Shown: positions 1-6,407 of the stretch, one piece after another | Position numbering within the stretch: the stretch's first letter is position 1 | Layout of the letters: each line of letters opens with the position of its first letter | Assembly (NCBI GenBank): GCA_902803125.1 | Contig: CADCOZ010000037.1 | Span: 1-7,899, forward strand | Source: an uncultured Ruminococcus sp. | GTDB lineage: Bacteria; Bacillota; Clostridia; Oscillospirales; Acutalibacteraceae | DNA: 7,899 nt | Direction: 5' to 3' | Translations under genes and position numbers: made by a program | The notes under the pieces: model-generated | What the model was told of the DNA's origin: nothing | Databases searched by the model: none | Seen by the model: only the letters and a program-made list of their open reading frames with translations

Positions 1-1882
1 CTTCCTGCAAAAGCTGCCAAAACGGCTTGTCACGCATCACAATCGGCTCACTGTTCGATATCTTAACGACACTTTCATGTTTATTCAGGTTCTTAATGGC
101 CTGTGACCATTCTTCCAAAGACGTGCTTTTTGATGATTGATTCAGCACGACTTCCAGACTCCTGCGATTCAAATCGTTTACGTTGTGAATACACCATGTC
201 ATAATATACTTGGAATAATCGTCATCGCTCGAACAAAAATGGGTCAGGCTTTGGGTTGAAAGAATCACGCCAACACCAAATTCACGGCCTTCTTTCATAA
301 TCTTGCGTAAAGACGGGAAATTCATCCGCATGAAATTATCGGCTTCGTCTACCAAGATAAAGGTTTTCAGCTGACGGTATTTTCCGTTTGTCTTACTGGA
401 ACCAAAGGTTTGCATCTGTGCATAGAATAAGTCCAGCGTAATGGCGACCACCAGATTCTGAATGTCCTCGTCATAATCGGAAATGTCAATAACTGTAACA
501 CCCTTGAGCAGTTGGGAAAGCGGCAGAGCCTTCATCGGGTCATCAATAAAGATTTCAAAGCCTTCTAACTTTTTCATTACAACAGCTAATTTATCGTTAT
601 CATTAAAGGCGGCACTCTTTTTGTATTCTTCATAGACCATTCGGAAAGTCGGCGCAGGCCGCCGCCAAGTAGTCGGATCGGCCGGACGAATCCCCTGTTT
701 CAAATAAGCCGCCTGAATACAGTCAAACAAAACGCCTTCCTGTTTCGGTCCCAAATTATAGATTTTCGAAAGCGTATCCTTGAACGCATTGGCGGTATGA
801 TTGGGCAAAAGGGCTTTATTGTTGTGTTCCTTCAGATTGAGGGAAAGCGGATTAAAGGGCATTCTGTACGGGTGAATAACCGTGGCTCCCGTCATGCGGA
901 TAAAGTCCGGTTTGCTTTCGTTATAGTCGCCTTTATAGTCAAAGATCAGGATACCCAGCGGGGTGCCGTCATAATTATCCGAACACGAACGGCACAGCTG
1001 TGTCACAATGGATTTAGTAAACTGTGTTTTGCCGGTTCCCATCGTGCCGATAATGCCGATGTTGGTATTCAGCATCAGATCGGTATCATTCGGCCTCAGC
1101 CATACCTCTTCACCGGTGCTTTTCTCATGTCCCAAAAGAATTTGCATACCCCTTATTTTTACTTCTGCGGGTGCGGTTGCTAAGGCCGGCCTTTTTGACG
1201 CTTCCGACCCATCATCAACCGGCGGTTCTTCTGAAATTGCCGGTTCTGTATCAGCCGCCGGTTCTTCTGCCGTTTCCGGTTCTGTATCAATCGACAGTTC
1301 TTCCGCCGCTTTTTTAGCCGCCCGCTCTTTCGCCGCTCTCTGTGATATAAAAGCGTTCACTTCCATAAAGTCCGACTCATCATCAGCCGCCGGTTCTTCT
1401 GCCGCTTCCGGTTCTGTATCAGCCGCAGGTGCTTCCATTACGGCCGGTGCCATATAAGCGAACGGTTCTTCCGGCACTTCCAGCAATTTCTCAGCCGCCG
1501 GTTCTTCTGCCGTTTCCGGTTCTGTATCAACCGCCGGTTCTTCTGAGGTTTCCTCACCGGGCAGTTTTACCAAAAAGGCTTGACTGCTTTTCAAATAATC
1601 ATAGGCCGCCTTACAATGTTCGCAGAAAAAACGCCCGCAAACTTGACCGGCACCGTCACACGAACAGCTCTGCAAAATACCGCTTTCGTCCGTGGTAAAA
1701 TAGACGTGCGTCACATAATTCAGCTTGGTAATGACCTTCACTTTAATACAGCGGTCGGAACCGTTTTCCCTATCTTCCTGTCTTTTGGCACGGAAGGTAT
1801 GTGTACGCATCAAATTTTCGGCTAACTCTGCCGTTACCGCATTATTGAACCCTGAAAAATCGGTTACTGTCCCATTTATCAT
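1..1882 (-). CDS. SWIM zinc finger-HerA/DptH-like P-loop ATPase fusion (3' end outside the window)
   Basis: I translated 627 open codons from ATG 1880-1882 to the left edge; no stop is reached. An AGGAGG-like site (GGAGG 1890-1894) lies 7 bases before the ATG. Domains seen: residues 1-100 are a small N-terminal region with a SWIM-type zinc finger pattern CxCx11CxH (C73, C75, C87, H89). Residues 107-230 are an acidic Pro/Glu/Ala-rich linker with recurring DTEPETAEEPAA-like units. Residues 245-627 are a P-loop ATPase with Walker A GTMGTGKT (279-286), a FDYKGDY motif (314-320), Walker B FILVDEAD (508-515) and a STQ motif (542-544), as in HerA/FtsK/VirD4-type DNA pumps. The FDYKGDY form recalls the DptH branch from DNA phosphorothioation restriction; this is from memory of the family. 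By inference the protein is a DNA-binding, ATP-driven translocase or coupling protein. No relaxase, secretion gene or dnd gene is in view, so conjugation or defence roles are open. The ending MRDKPFWQLLQE resembles the C-terminal end of such ATPases, so little may be missing. Confidence 0.85.
   Translation of the reverse strand, partial: MINGTVTDFSGFNNAVTAELAENLMRTHTFRAKRQEDRENGSDRCIKVKVITKLNYVTHVYFTTDESGILQSCSCDGAGQVCGRFFCEHCKAAYDYLKSSQAFLVKLPGEETSEEPAVDTEPETAEEPAAEKLLEVPEEPFAYMAPAVMEAPAADTEPEAAEEPAADDESDFMEVNAFISQRAAKERAAKKAAEELSIDTEPETAEEPAADTEPAISEEPPVDDGSEASKRPALATAPAEVKIRGMQILLGHEKSTGEEVWLRPNDTDLMLNTNIGIIGTMGTGKTQFTKSIVTQLCRSCSDNYDGTPLGILIFDYKGDYNESKPDFIRMTGATVIHPYRMPFNPLSLNLKEHNNKALLPNHTANAFKDTLSKIYNLGPKQEGVLFDCIQAAYLKQGIRPADPTTWRRPAPTFRMVYEEYKKSAAFNDNDKLAVVMKKLEGFEIFIDDPMKALPLSQLLKGVTVIDISDYDEDIQNLVVAITLDLFYAQMQTFGSSKTNGKYRQLKTFILVDEADNFMRMNFPSLRKIMKEGREFGVGVILSTQSLTHFCSSDDDYSKYIMTWCIHNVNDLNRRSLEVVLNQSSKSTSLEEWSQAIKNLNKHESVVKISNSEPIVMRDKPFWQLLQE
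1199..1560 (-). repeat. Degenerate repeats encoding the acidic Pro/Glu/Ala linker of the ATPase
   Basis: Inside the ATPase gene, units coding for DTEPETAEEPAA-like peptides recur at about 1224-1300, 1383-1430 and 1490-1547, with the DNA word TTCTTCTGCCG and its flanks nearly unchanged. The linker contains one non-repetitive, helical, Lys/Ala-rich stretch (about residues 172-195). Such linkers are usually flexible tethers; here one joins the zinc finger to the motor. The near-identity at DNA level points to recent unit duplication and likely length variation between relatives. Confidence 0.75.
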
Positions 1883-1934
1883 TTGACATCCTCCTTGTTG
1901 ATCCGTCATATTTTTTGTCGCATTTTCAATAATA

Positions 1935-1952
1935 ATATACATAAAAGTATAT
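1935..1952. promoter_or_regulatory. Inverted repeat over the -10 box and start site (possible operator)
   Basis: ATATAC (1935-1940) and GTATAT (1947-1952) form perfect 6-base arms around a 6-base spacer. The right arm overlaps the -10 box and the left arm covers the expected start site of the ATPase promoter. A repressor bound here would block the promoter. In AT-rich DNA such a short palindrome can arise by chance, so this is suggestive only. Confidence 0.35.
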
Positions 1953-1974
1953 CTCTTTTGTTATAAATTGTCAA
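1946..1974 (-). promoter_or_regulatory. Near-consensus promoter of the SWIM-ATPase gene
   Basis: Read on the minus strand there is a perfect -35 TTGACA (1969-1974), a 17-base spacer and a -10 TATACT (1946-1951, 5 of 6 matches). Transcription would start near 1938-1940, about 57 bases before the ATG. The surrounding sequence is AT-rich. This is among the clearest promoters in the window. Confidence 0.8.
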
Positions 1975-1977
1975 CTA

Positions 1978-1986
1978 TTATCCACT
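1978..1986 (+). promoter_or_regulatory. DnaA-box-like 9-mer
   Basis: TTATCCACT matches the DnaA consensus TTATCCACA at 8 of 9 positions. It sits at the edge of an AT-rich stretch (about 1915-2020) and about 260 bases from the iteron array at 2247-2319, the combination expected of an iteron-type plasmid origin. A single box with one mismatch is weak on its own. Confidence 0.35.
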
Positions 1987-1998
1987 AATTTAGGAAAA

Positions 1999-2133
1999 AT
2001 GCTACCTATATTTTATATCCGGCCGCCTTACCAAAACAGCCTGAAAACCGTTGACCATGCGGAAAAGCACGTCCTTATCCCTATCGTTGAGAAGGTCGCC
2101 GCCGATTATGCGGTTTTACAGTGCATTCGATGA
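1999..2133 (+). other. Short open frame or coding relic of uncertain status
   Basis: A 44-codon plus-strand frame begins at ATG 1999 with a poor AGG-like site 4 bases upstream and ends at TGA 2131-2133. Its second half (DHAEKHVLIPIVEKVAADY) looks protein-like. The complementary strand is also open without an ATG over about 1995-2113 and reads GGDLLNDRDKDVLFRMVNGF, which looks equally protein-like. Only one strand can be the source, so this may be the remnant of a decayed gene. I do not recognise a family. Confidence 0.2.
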
Positions 2134-2148
2134 TAAAAAGGCCGGCAG

Positions 2149-2202
2149 ACTCCTCCTGTCAGCTCCGTTGACATCCTTCTCAAAGAGGGGAACTTTGTTC
2201 AC
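2149..2202 (+). repeat. 54-bp direct repeat, copy 1
   Basis: This segment matches 2427-2480 with about four or five differences over 54 bases. It contains a small inverted repeat TGTCA/TGACA around GCTCCGT and a second one made of CCTTCTC/GAGGGG-like arms. The core, CTGTCAGCTCCGTTGACATC, recalls a short interspersed repeat I remember from many Clostridia genomes. That recollection needs a database check. Confidence 0.75.
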
Positions 2203-2246
2203 CCCCATACCCAAAACAACGCATTGGCAAAAGCATCAGACGCACA

Positions 2247-2319
2247 TATTTTATGTGTATGTTTTATGTGTAGGTTTTGTGTGTATGTTTTATGTGTATG
2301 TTTTATGTGTATACACATA
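2247..2319 (+). repeat. Iteron array: five 13-bp direct repeats ending in a palindrome
   Basis: Units are 2247-2259, 2260-2272, 2273-2285, 2286-2298 and 2299-2311, consensus TGTTTTATGTGTA. Three units match exactly; unit 1 starts with TA and unit 3 is GGTTTTGTGTGTA. The last unit runs into TATGTGTATACACATA, a perfect 16-base palindrome (2304-2319). On the left, CACATA (2243-2248) mirrors TATGTG of unit 1, so the array is bounded by inverted half-sites on both sides. The same repeat lies upstream of parA at the right edge. Iterons of this kind bind a replication initiator or a ribbon-helix-helix partition protein; both types of gene are present here. Confidence 0.9.
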
Positions 2320-2426
2320 TTGAAACCGTGATAAACAGATGGGTTTGCAGGATTTCAGACTATCCGAAAATATCAGCTCATTTCATACGCCCAAAAGCAG
2401 TTGAACAGGGTGTAATACCAAGAGGA

Positions 2427-2480
2427 ACTCCCCCTGTCAGCTCCGTTGACATCCTCCTCAAAGAGGGTAATTTTGTTCAC
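2427..2480 (+). repeat. 54-bp direct repeat, copy 2
   Basis: Second copy of the element at 2149-2202 in the same orientation, 278 bases further on. The two copies flank the iteron array, so recombination between them would delete the iterons. The main differences are T to C near the left end, CTTCTC to CTCCTC in the middle, and the bases after GAGGG. Confidence 0.75.
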
Positions 2481-2510
2481 AGAACACACACCGCTTTACC
2501 GTGCTCACAC

Positions 2511-2560
2511 AAAAAAACAGCCGGCCTGACCTGTTCCGTTGTCAGAACAGGTCAGGCCGG
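2511..2560 (-). terminator. Rho-independent terminator of the rep-LRR operon
   Basis: CCGGCCTGACCTGTTC (2521-2536) and its exact complement (2545-2560) form a 16-bp GC-rich stem with an 8-base loop. On the minus strand the stem is followed, after three bases, by seven T residues (2511-2517). It lies 165 bases beyond the stop of the LRR gene and would end transcripts of that operon before the iteron region. The plus-strand side has no T-tract, so it works in one direction only. Confidence 0.88.
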
Positions 2561-2631
2561 TCGAATAGAGCTGTTAACTTCTGCCTTTTTCAATCCACGC
2601 ACGGCAGTTAAGTGGAATTACAGTTAATACC

Positions 2632-2642
2632 TACACATAAAT
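2632..2642 (-). repeat. Single inverted iteron
   Basis: The minus strand reads ATTTATGTGTA, matching the core of the GGATTTATGTGTA unit in the right-hand array. It lies alone between the LRR gene and its terminator, about 310 bases from the main array and in the opposite orientation. A lone inverted site beside a direct array can support DNA looping (handcuffing) by an initiator, but an 11-base match could also be chance. Confidence 0.5.
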
Positions 2643-2724
2643 TGACATTCATTTAGATGCCCCATTTTTGTTCTCAGGCGTGGGTGAAAACAAGTCCCCG
2701 ACACCCTCAGCGAACGCCACATTT

Positions 2725-4761
2725 TTAACGAACCTCAACAGGAACAAGACCAAGCAGCCCCTTTTTCAACAGCATCCTGCTAACAGGAGCGCCTTTTTCC
2801 GTCACGATTTTCAACCCTTTACAGCCATAAAAGGCATCTTCTGCAATAAACGAAACACTTTTGGGAATATATACTTCGGCAAGGTTGCGGCACTTTCTGA
2901 AAGCCCCCTCCTGAATCCTGACAACCCCATCGGGAATAACCGCCTTTTGCAGACTTTCATTATCACGAAAAGCGCCTTCCCCGATAACGGAAACACGGCC
3001 GTTGTCAATCCACTGAGGGATTTCCACACAGCCCCCTGCACCGACATATTTCTGAATGGTCACAACAGGATAGGCTTCCTTTGAAACGGTATAGACAAAA
3101 TCGGCGGGAGCATTCGCAAAGGTTTCCGCCTTCAAATGGTGTTCCGCCGCATAGCGAAGGGCAAAAGAACCGACTTCTGCCTGAATGGTCAGTTTTTCGC
3201 ATTCGGAAAAAGCATCTTCCCCTATCTCTTTGACACTATGAGGGATAGAGATTTCCGTCAGATTCTTACAATATCGAAAGGCTTCTTTACCAATAGACAC
3301 AACACTTTGCGGAACAGCAATCTTTGTCAAGGATTTACAGCCCACAAAAGTACCGTTCCCGATAGACGTTACACGGTTCGGTATAACAATACTTGTCAGG
3401 GATTCACAACTATCAAAGGCACTATCCCCGATAGATGTGACACTATCCGGTATATCAATGCTTGTCAAGGATTTACAGACCCCAAAAGCATAGTCCCCGA
3501 TAGAGGTCACACTGTCCGGTATAGCAATGCTTTTCAGGGATTCACAGCCCCAAAAAGCACAGTCCCCGATAGAGGTGACACTTTTCGGAATAACAATACT
3601 TGTCAGGGATACACAGCACCAAAAAACCGCTTGCCCGATAGAGGACACACTGTCCGGTATAGCAATACTTGTCAGGGATTTACACCACTCAAAGACATTT
3701 TTCCCGATATATGTCAAACCGACCGGAAGCTGAATTTTTGTCAGTGATTCGCAGGATGCAAAGGCTCTGAATCCGATATACGTCAAACCGGCCGGTATAT
3801 GAATGTCTGTCAGGGATCTACACTGATTAAAAGTGTAGTCCCCGATAGAGGTCACACTGTCAGGAATATGTATACTTGTCAGGGATCTACAGTGATTAAA
3901 AGTGTAGTCCCCGATAGAGGTGACACTTTTCGGAATAACAATACTTGTCAGGGATACACAGCCCCCAAAAACCTCTTCCCCGATAGAGGTCACACCGTCC
4001 GGTATAGCAATACTTGTCAGGGATGTACAACGCTGAAAGACACTTTCCCCGATATACGTCACGCCGGCCGGAAGCGGAATGCTCGTCAGGGATTCGCAGG
4101 CTTCAAAGGCACTGTCCCCGATATACGTCAAACCGGCCGGAAGCTGAATGCTTGTCAGGGATTTACAGACCCGAAAGGCACTTTCGCCGATAGATTTTAC
4201 ACTATCCGGCAAATCAACCCTTGTCAGGGATATACAGCCCCAAAAGGTATAGTTTCCGACAGACGTTAAACCGTCCGGCAGTTGTATGCTTGTTAATGCT
4301 TGACAGCCGGAAAAGGCACCACGTCCGACAGATACCACGCTGTCCGGCAGGGTAATGCTCTTTACCGTCTTGCAGTCCCTGAAAGCCTCCTCACCGATGA
4401 CGACAACGGAGCGGCCATTCATAAAGGCCGGAACAATAACGTGTTCCTGCTGTCCGGTGTATTGACTGATAACGACCCCGCCGCTGATTTCCTGACAGAT
4501 AAAGTCATCCGGCGGGGAAGCCCGTCCGGCTGTCAAGGCTTTCTGTTCCTGCTCGTTCAGACGGTATAAGGTATATTTTCGGTGGGATGCGGCCAACGGC
4601 TCACCCGTCCAAGCCCGTCCGGCTGTCAAGGCTTTCTGTTCCTGTTCGTCCAGACGGTACAGGGTATATTTTCGGTGTTCCAAAGCGGCCTTTTCCGACA
4701 AAAGCCGCCCTTGTTCGCCTTTGTCCAGAGAATACAGCGTTTTTATCCTATCAACAGGCAT
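2725..4761 (-). CDS. BspA-like leucine-rich repeat protein without a secretion signal
   Basis: A 678-residue protein starting at ATG 4759-4761; GGAGG (4769-4773) lies 7 bases upstream and overlaps the rep stop codon, so the two genes are an operon with an 11-base gap. Residues 1-85 hold three related segments, the last two being near-identical 31-residue units with KYTLYRLDEQEQKALTAGRA. Residues 131-521 are 17 tandem 23-residue repeats of the LRR_5/BspA type (SLTSIxIPDSVTSIG, then AF and a closing Cys), followed by a cap. A second, short block (about 600-650) holds two further repeats and another cap. This class of LRR is usually a surface adhesin or binding protein in anaerobes, Treponema and trichomonads. 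Here the N-terminus is polar and charged, no signal peptide, membrane segment or LPXTG motif is visible, and linkage is to rep. By inference it is cytoplasmic, or exported by an unrecognised route; ligand unknown. Confidence 0.93.
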   Translation of the reverse strand: MPVDRIKTLYSLDKGEQGRLLSEKAALEHRKYTLYRLDEQEQKALTAGRAWTGEPLAASHRKYTLYRLNEQEQKALTAGRASPPDDFICQEISGGVVISQYTGQQEHVIVPAFMNGRSVVVIGEEAFRDCKTVKSITLPDSVVSVGRGAFSGCQALTSIQLPDGLTSVGNYTFWGCISLTRVDLPDSVKSIGESAFRVCKSLTSIQLPAGLTYIGDSAFEACESLTSIPLPAGVTYIGESVFQRCTSLTSIAIPDGVTSIGEEVFGGCVSLTSIVIPKSVTSIGDYTFNHCRSLTSIHIPDSVTSIGDYTFNQCRSLTDIHIPAGLTYIGFRAFASCESLTKIQLPVGLTYIGKNVFEWCKSLTSIAIPDSVSSIGQAVFWCCVSLTSIVIPKSVTSIGDCAFWGCESLKSIAIPDSVTSIGDYAFGVCKSLTSIDIPDSVTSIGDSAFDSCESLTSIVIPNRVTSIGNGTFVGCKSLTKIAVPQSVVSIGKEAFRYCKNLTEISIPHSVKEIGEDAFSECEKLTIQAEVGSFALRYAAEHHLKAETFANAPADFVYTVSKEAYPVVTIQKYVGAGGCVEIPQWIDNGRVSVIGEGAFRDNESLQKAVIPDGVVRIQEGAFRKCRNLAEVYIPKSVSFIAEDAFYGCKGLKIVTEKGAPVSRMLLKKGLLGLVPVEVR
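3199..4371 (-). repeat. 17-unit 69-bp tandem repeat array encoding the LRR domain
   Basis: Each unit is exactly 69 bp (23 codons), covering residues 131-521. Units differ mainly at solvent-exposed positions while the IP, SIG and AFxxC frame is kept. Some units are nearly identical at DNA level: 3561-3617 and 3906-3962 are the same over 57 bases at a distance of exactly five units, and units 7 and 8 differ by few bases around 3815-3930. This implies recent unit shuffling by recombination, and the copy number is likely to vary. Confidence 0.92.
4518..4677 (-). repeat. 93-bp period duplication in the N-terminus of the LRR gene
   Basis: 4518-4584 and 4611-4677 match at 63 of 67 positions by my count. 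They encode the two KYTLYRL(D/N)EQEQKALTAGRA segments, spaced by 31 residues. A third, diverged relative (KTLYSLDKGEQGRLLSEKAA) sits at residues 7-26. The repeat family is unrelated to the LRR units and may be a docking or targeting module; I do not recognise it. Confidence 0.85.
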
Positions 4762-4772
4762 ACACAGCCCTC

Positions 4773-6407
4773 CTAACTTTTACCGGATTCTTTTTGACCC
4801 TTCAGAGAACGGCGGCTTTTTCTTTCCAGCCGCTTTGACTGGTCGGGATAATCGGCAATCGCAAATTCTATATACAGATCTGCCCAGTCGTGATAGTTCA
4901 GATTCTGCCATTGTGCATTGGTAAGCGGTTCGCCTTTTTTGTTGCAGTACCGCCAGGTGGTCAGAATGCCGTACTTCTCACACAGGGCATACATATCTTT
5001 TTCAAAGGGGTCGATAATCCGCCGTCGAACCGCCCCGCCGCTTTCCATGACTTCTTCATACAAGGGCAGCTCCGGACAAACCTTCAGGAGATTCCGCACC
5101 GAAAGACGGTTGGCATTTTTGGCAGGCACACGGCCGGCGGCGGGTTCCGCTTCATAGTCCCGCACAATGCTGTTGTAATGCTCGCACATCTTGCGGCCTA
5201 AGTAATAGCTGTGTCGGTTGACATTGGCATTGATATGGTATAAATGCGGGTGGTAAAACATGACATACCCGCTCCGGCTCAGCAGCCGGGCAAAATCATA
5301 ATCGAACAGCACAACGGCTTTCCCGTTCACAACGGGGGAATCATCAGGGGTTCTTCCCATACCGGACAGATAACGGTGTTCATAGGTCATGACTTCCGGC
5401 ACAGTCCGCCGCCGGCCGTCCTCGGTGTAATAGGAACGTTCCCGCCACTTGACACTGGCCTGATAAAGGGTTTTCACGGCTTCATTGAGCATCTGTCTGG
5501 CTTCTTTCATACCGGTCTGAAAACGTTCCGACACTTCTTTAACGGTCAGCGTCACGGAACGGACGGCGGCCACACGTTCGGCAGATACGGAAAACCCTCT
5601 CGGCAGCTGTTCGGCCAGATGCTCCAGCATTAAGTCCTTGACTTTCTGGGTGGATACATTGAATTTGCTGTCCCCGATATCGTCAATGGTGATTTCGACA
5701 TCCTCCTGCACCGCCAGCCCTCTTTCGGAAAAGGCATCTGTGCGGGAAAAGCTCCTGTTGGAAATGTGGGAAAACGCATTGATGGCCTTATTCTGCAAAA
5801 TCAGCCCGCCGGAGAACCGGAAGGACAACGAACAATAGGAGTCATAAGAAGGGAACTCCTTTGGCATTCGATAAAAAGAGGCTGCCTTTTCTATCAGCAA
5901 ATCAAAATATTGGTCAAACAGTTCCTTGTCACTCTTGGACATCTTTTTGCCGGACTTTTCGGCGGCCTCCGCACCGATAACGGTTCTTGTTAAAAAGCTG
6001 TCGGGGTCGTAATGAATGACAGCTGACTGTGCCGAAGTGATTTTGATCAGAAACCCCAGAAAATTCATGAAATCTTTTTTCAGCAGTTTGATGATGGTTT
6101 CGTCTTTTCTTAAATTTTCGTCCTTAAACAGCACCGAACGCCGATAATTCTGAATCTTTTCGAAATCGCTTTTTTCCACTGCCGCCAAAATCTCCCGAAC
6201 ATCCTGCAAAACGGCTTCTTTTCTGCCGGAAAAGGAACAGATATAGCGATAAATCCTTTCCCGACGCATTTTTTCTCTTAATTCACGGAGTTCCTGACAA
6301 AGAAGTTCTTCTTCTTCCGTTGTGGCTTCAATCGCATAATACTCTCCGACAATCTGAGGCAGGCCGTCATTTTCTTCCTGCATCATGACGGTTTTATCAA
6401 GAATCAA
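4773..6407 (-). CDS. Probable plasmid replication initiator (winged-helix Rep-like protein)
   Basis: I place the start at TTG 6405-6407, with an AGGAG site about 8 bases upstream, giving 544 residues ending at TAG 4773. The open frame continues up to ATG 6575, but those 56 codons run through a hairpin cluster and lack an RBS. ATG codons at 6381-6386 are further from the RBS. The N-terminal 120 residues are charged and helical. Residues about 250-320 (VSTQKVKDLMLEHLAEQ, then VTLTVKEVSERF and a long helix) and 370-500 look like two winged-helix units. The second contains YYLGRKMCEHYN (401-412), NRLSVRNLL (433-441) and RIIDPFEKDM (463-472). The tail is Lys/Arg-rich. This pattern fits RepB/PF01051-like initiators, as I recall related proteins in Bacillota. 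It would bind the 13-bp iterons and load the host replisome. Followed 11 bases later by the LRR gene. Family assignment is moderate; a general DNA-binding protein is the alternative. Confidence 0.6.
   Translation of the reverse strand: MILDKTVMMQEENDGLPQIVGEYYAIEATTEEEELLCQELRELREKMRRERIYRYICSFSGRKEAVLQDVREILAAVEKSDFEKIQNYRRSVLFKDENLRKDETIIKLLKKDFMNFLGFLIKITSAQSAVIHYDPDSFLTRTVIGAEAAEKSGKKMSKSDKELFDQYFDLLIEKAASFYRMPKEFPSYDSYCSLSFRFSGGLILQNKAINAFSHISNRSFSRTDAFSERGLAVQEDVEITIDDIGDSKFNVSTQKVKDLMLEHLAEQLPRGFSVSAERVAAVRSVTLTVKEVSERFQTGMKEARQMLNEAVKTLYQASVKWRERSYYTEDGRRRTVPEVMTYEHRYLSGMGRTPDDSPVVNGKAVVLFDYDFARLLSRSGYVMFYHPHLYHINANVNRHSYYLGRKMCEHYNSIVRDYEAEPAAGRVPAKNANRLSVRNLLKVCPELPLYEEVMESGGAVRRRIIDPFEKDMYALCEKYGILTTWRYCNKKGEPLTNAQWQNLNYHDWADLYIEFAIADYPDQSKRLERKSRRSLKGQKESGKS

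Larger units (their letters stand above)
1883..2724. other. Long intergenic region with origin-like content
   Basis: No convincing gene was found here. It holds, from left to right, the ATPase promoter in AT-rich DNA, a DnaA-box-like site, a doubtful coding relic (1999-2133), two 54-bp direct repeats (2149-2202 and 2427-2480) either side of a five-unit iteron array with a terminal palindrome, the terminator of the LRR operon (2511-2560), a pair of CAGTTAA words (2605-2611, 2621-2627) and one inverted iteron (2632-2642). By inference this is the replication origin or a centromere-like region of a plasmid, because iterons, an AT-rich tract and a DnaA-like box occur together. Confidence 0.5.

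Noticed and set aside
797..1825. Several plus-strand open frames across the ATPase gene, including a Ser/Ala-rich one at 1008-1457
   Set aside because: They are antisense images of the ATPase and its Pro/Glu/Ala linker; the minus strand is open throughout with clear motifs, an RBS and a promoter.
2051..2627. Plus-strand frames of 90 and 116 residues across the intergenic region
   Set aside because: They consist largely of translated iterons and of the terminator stem and have no RBS.
3136..4269. Plus-strand repetitive proteins of 203 and 156 residues (CQGFT...DRGHTVR pattern)
   Set aside because: Antisense reading of the 69-bp LRR units; they lack ribosome sites and the minus-strand LRR is unmistakable.
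3199..4371. Regularly spaced repeats that could suggest a CRISPR or minisatellite
   Set aside because: The period is exactly 69 bp, in frame, and the units encode a canonical BspA LRR; no repeat-spacer pattern exists.
4773..5838. Plus-strand frames over the rep-like gene (for example 5244-5633)
   Set aside because: No RBS or recognisable motif; the minus-strand frame is long, continuous and in an operon.
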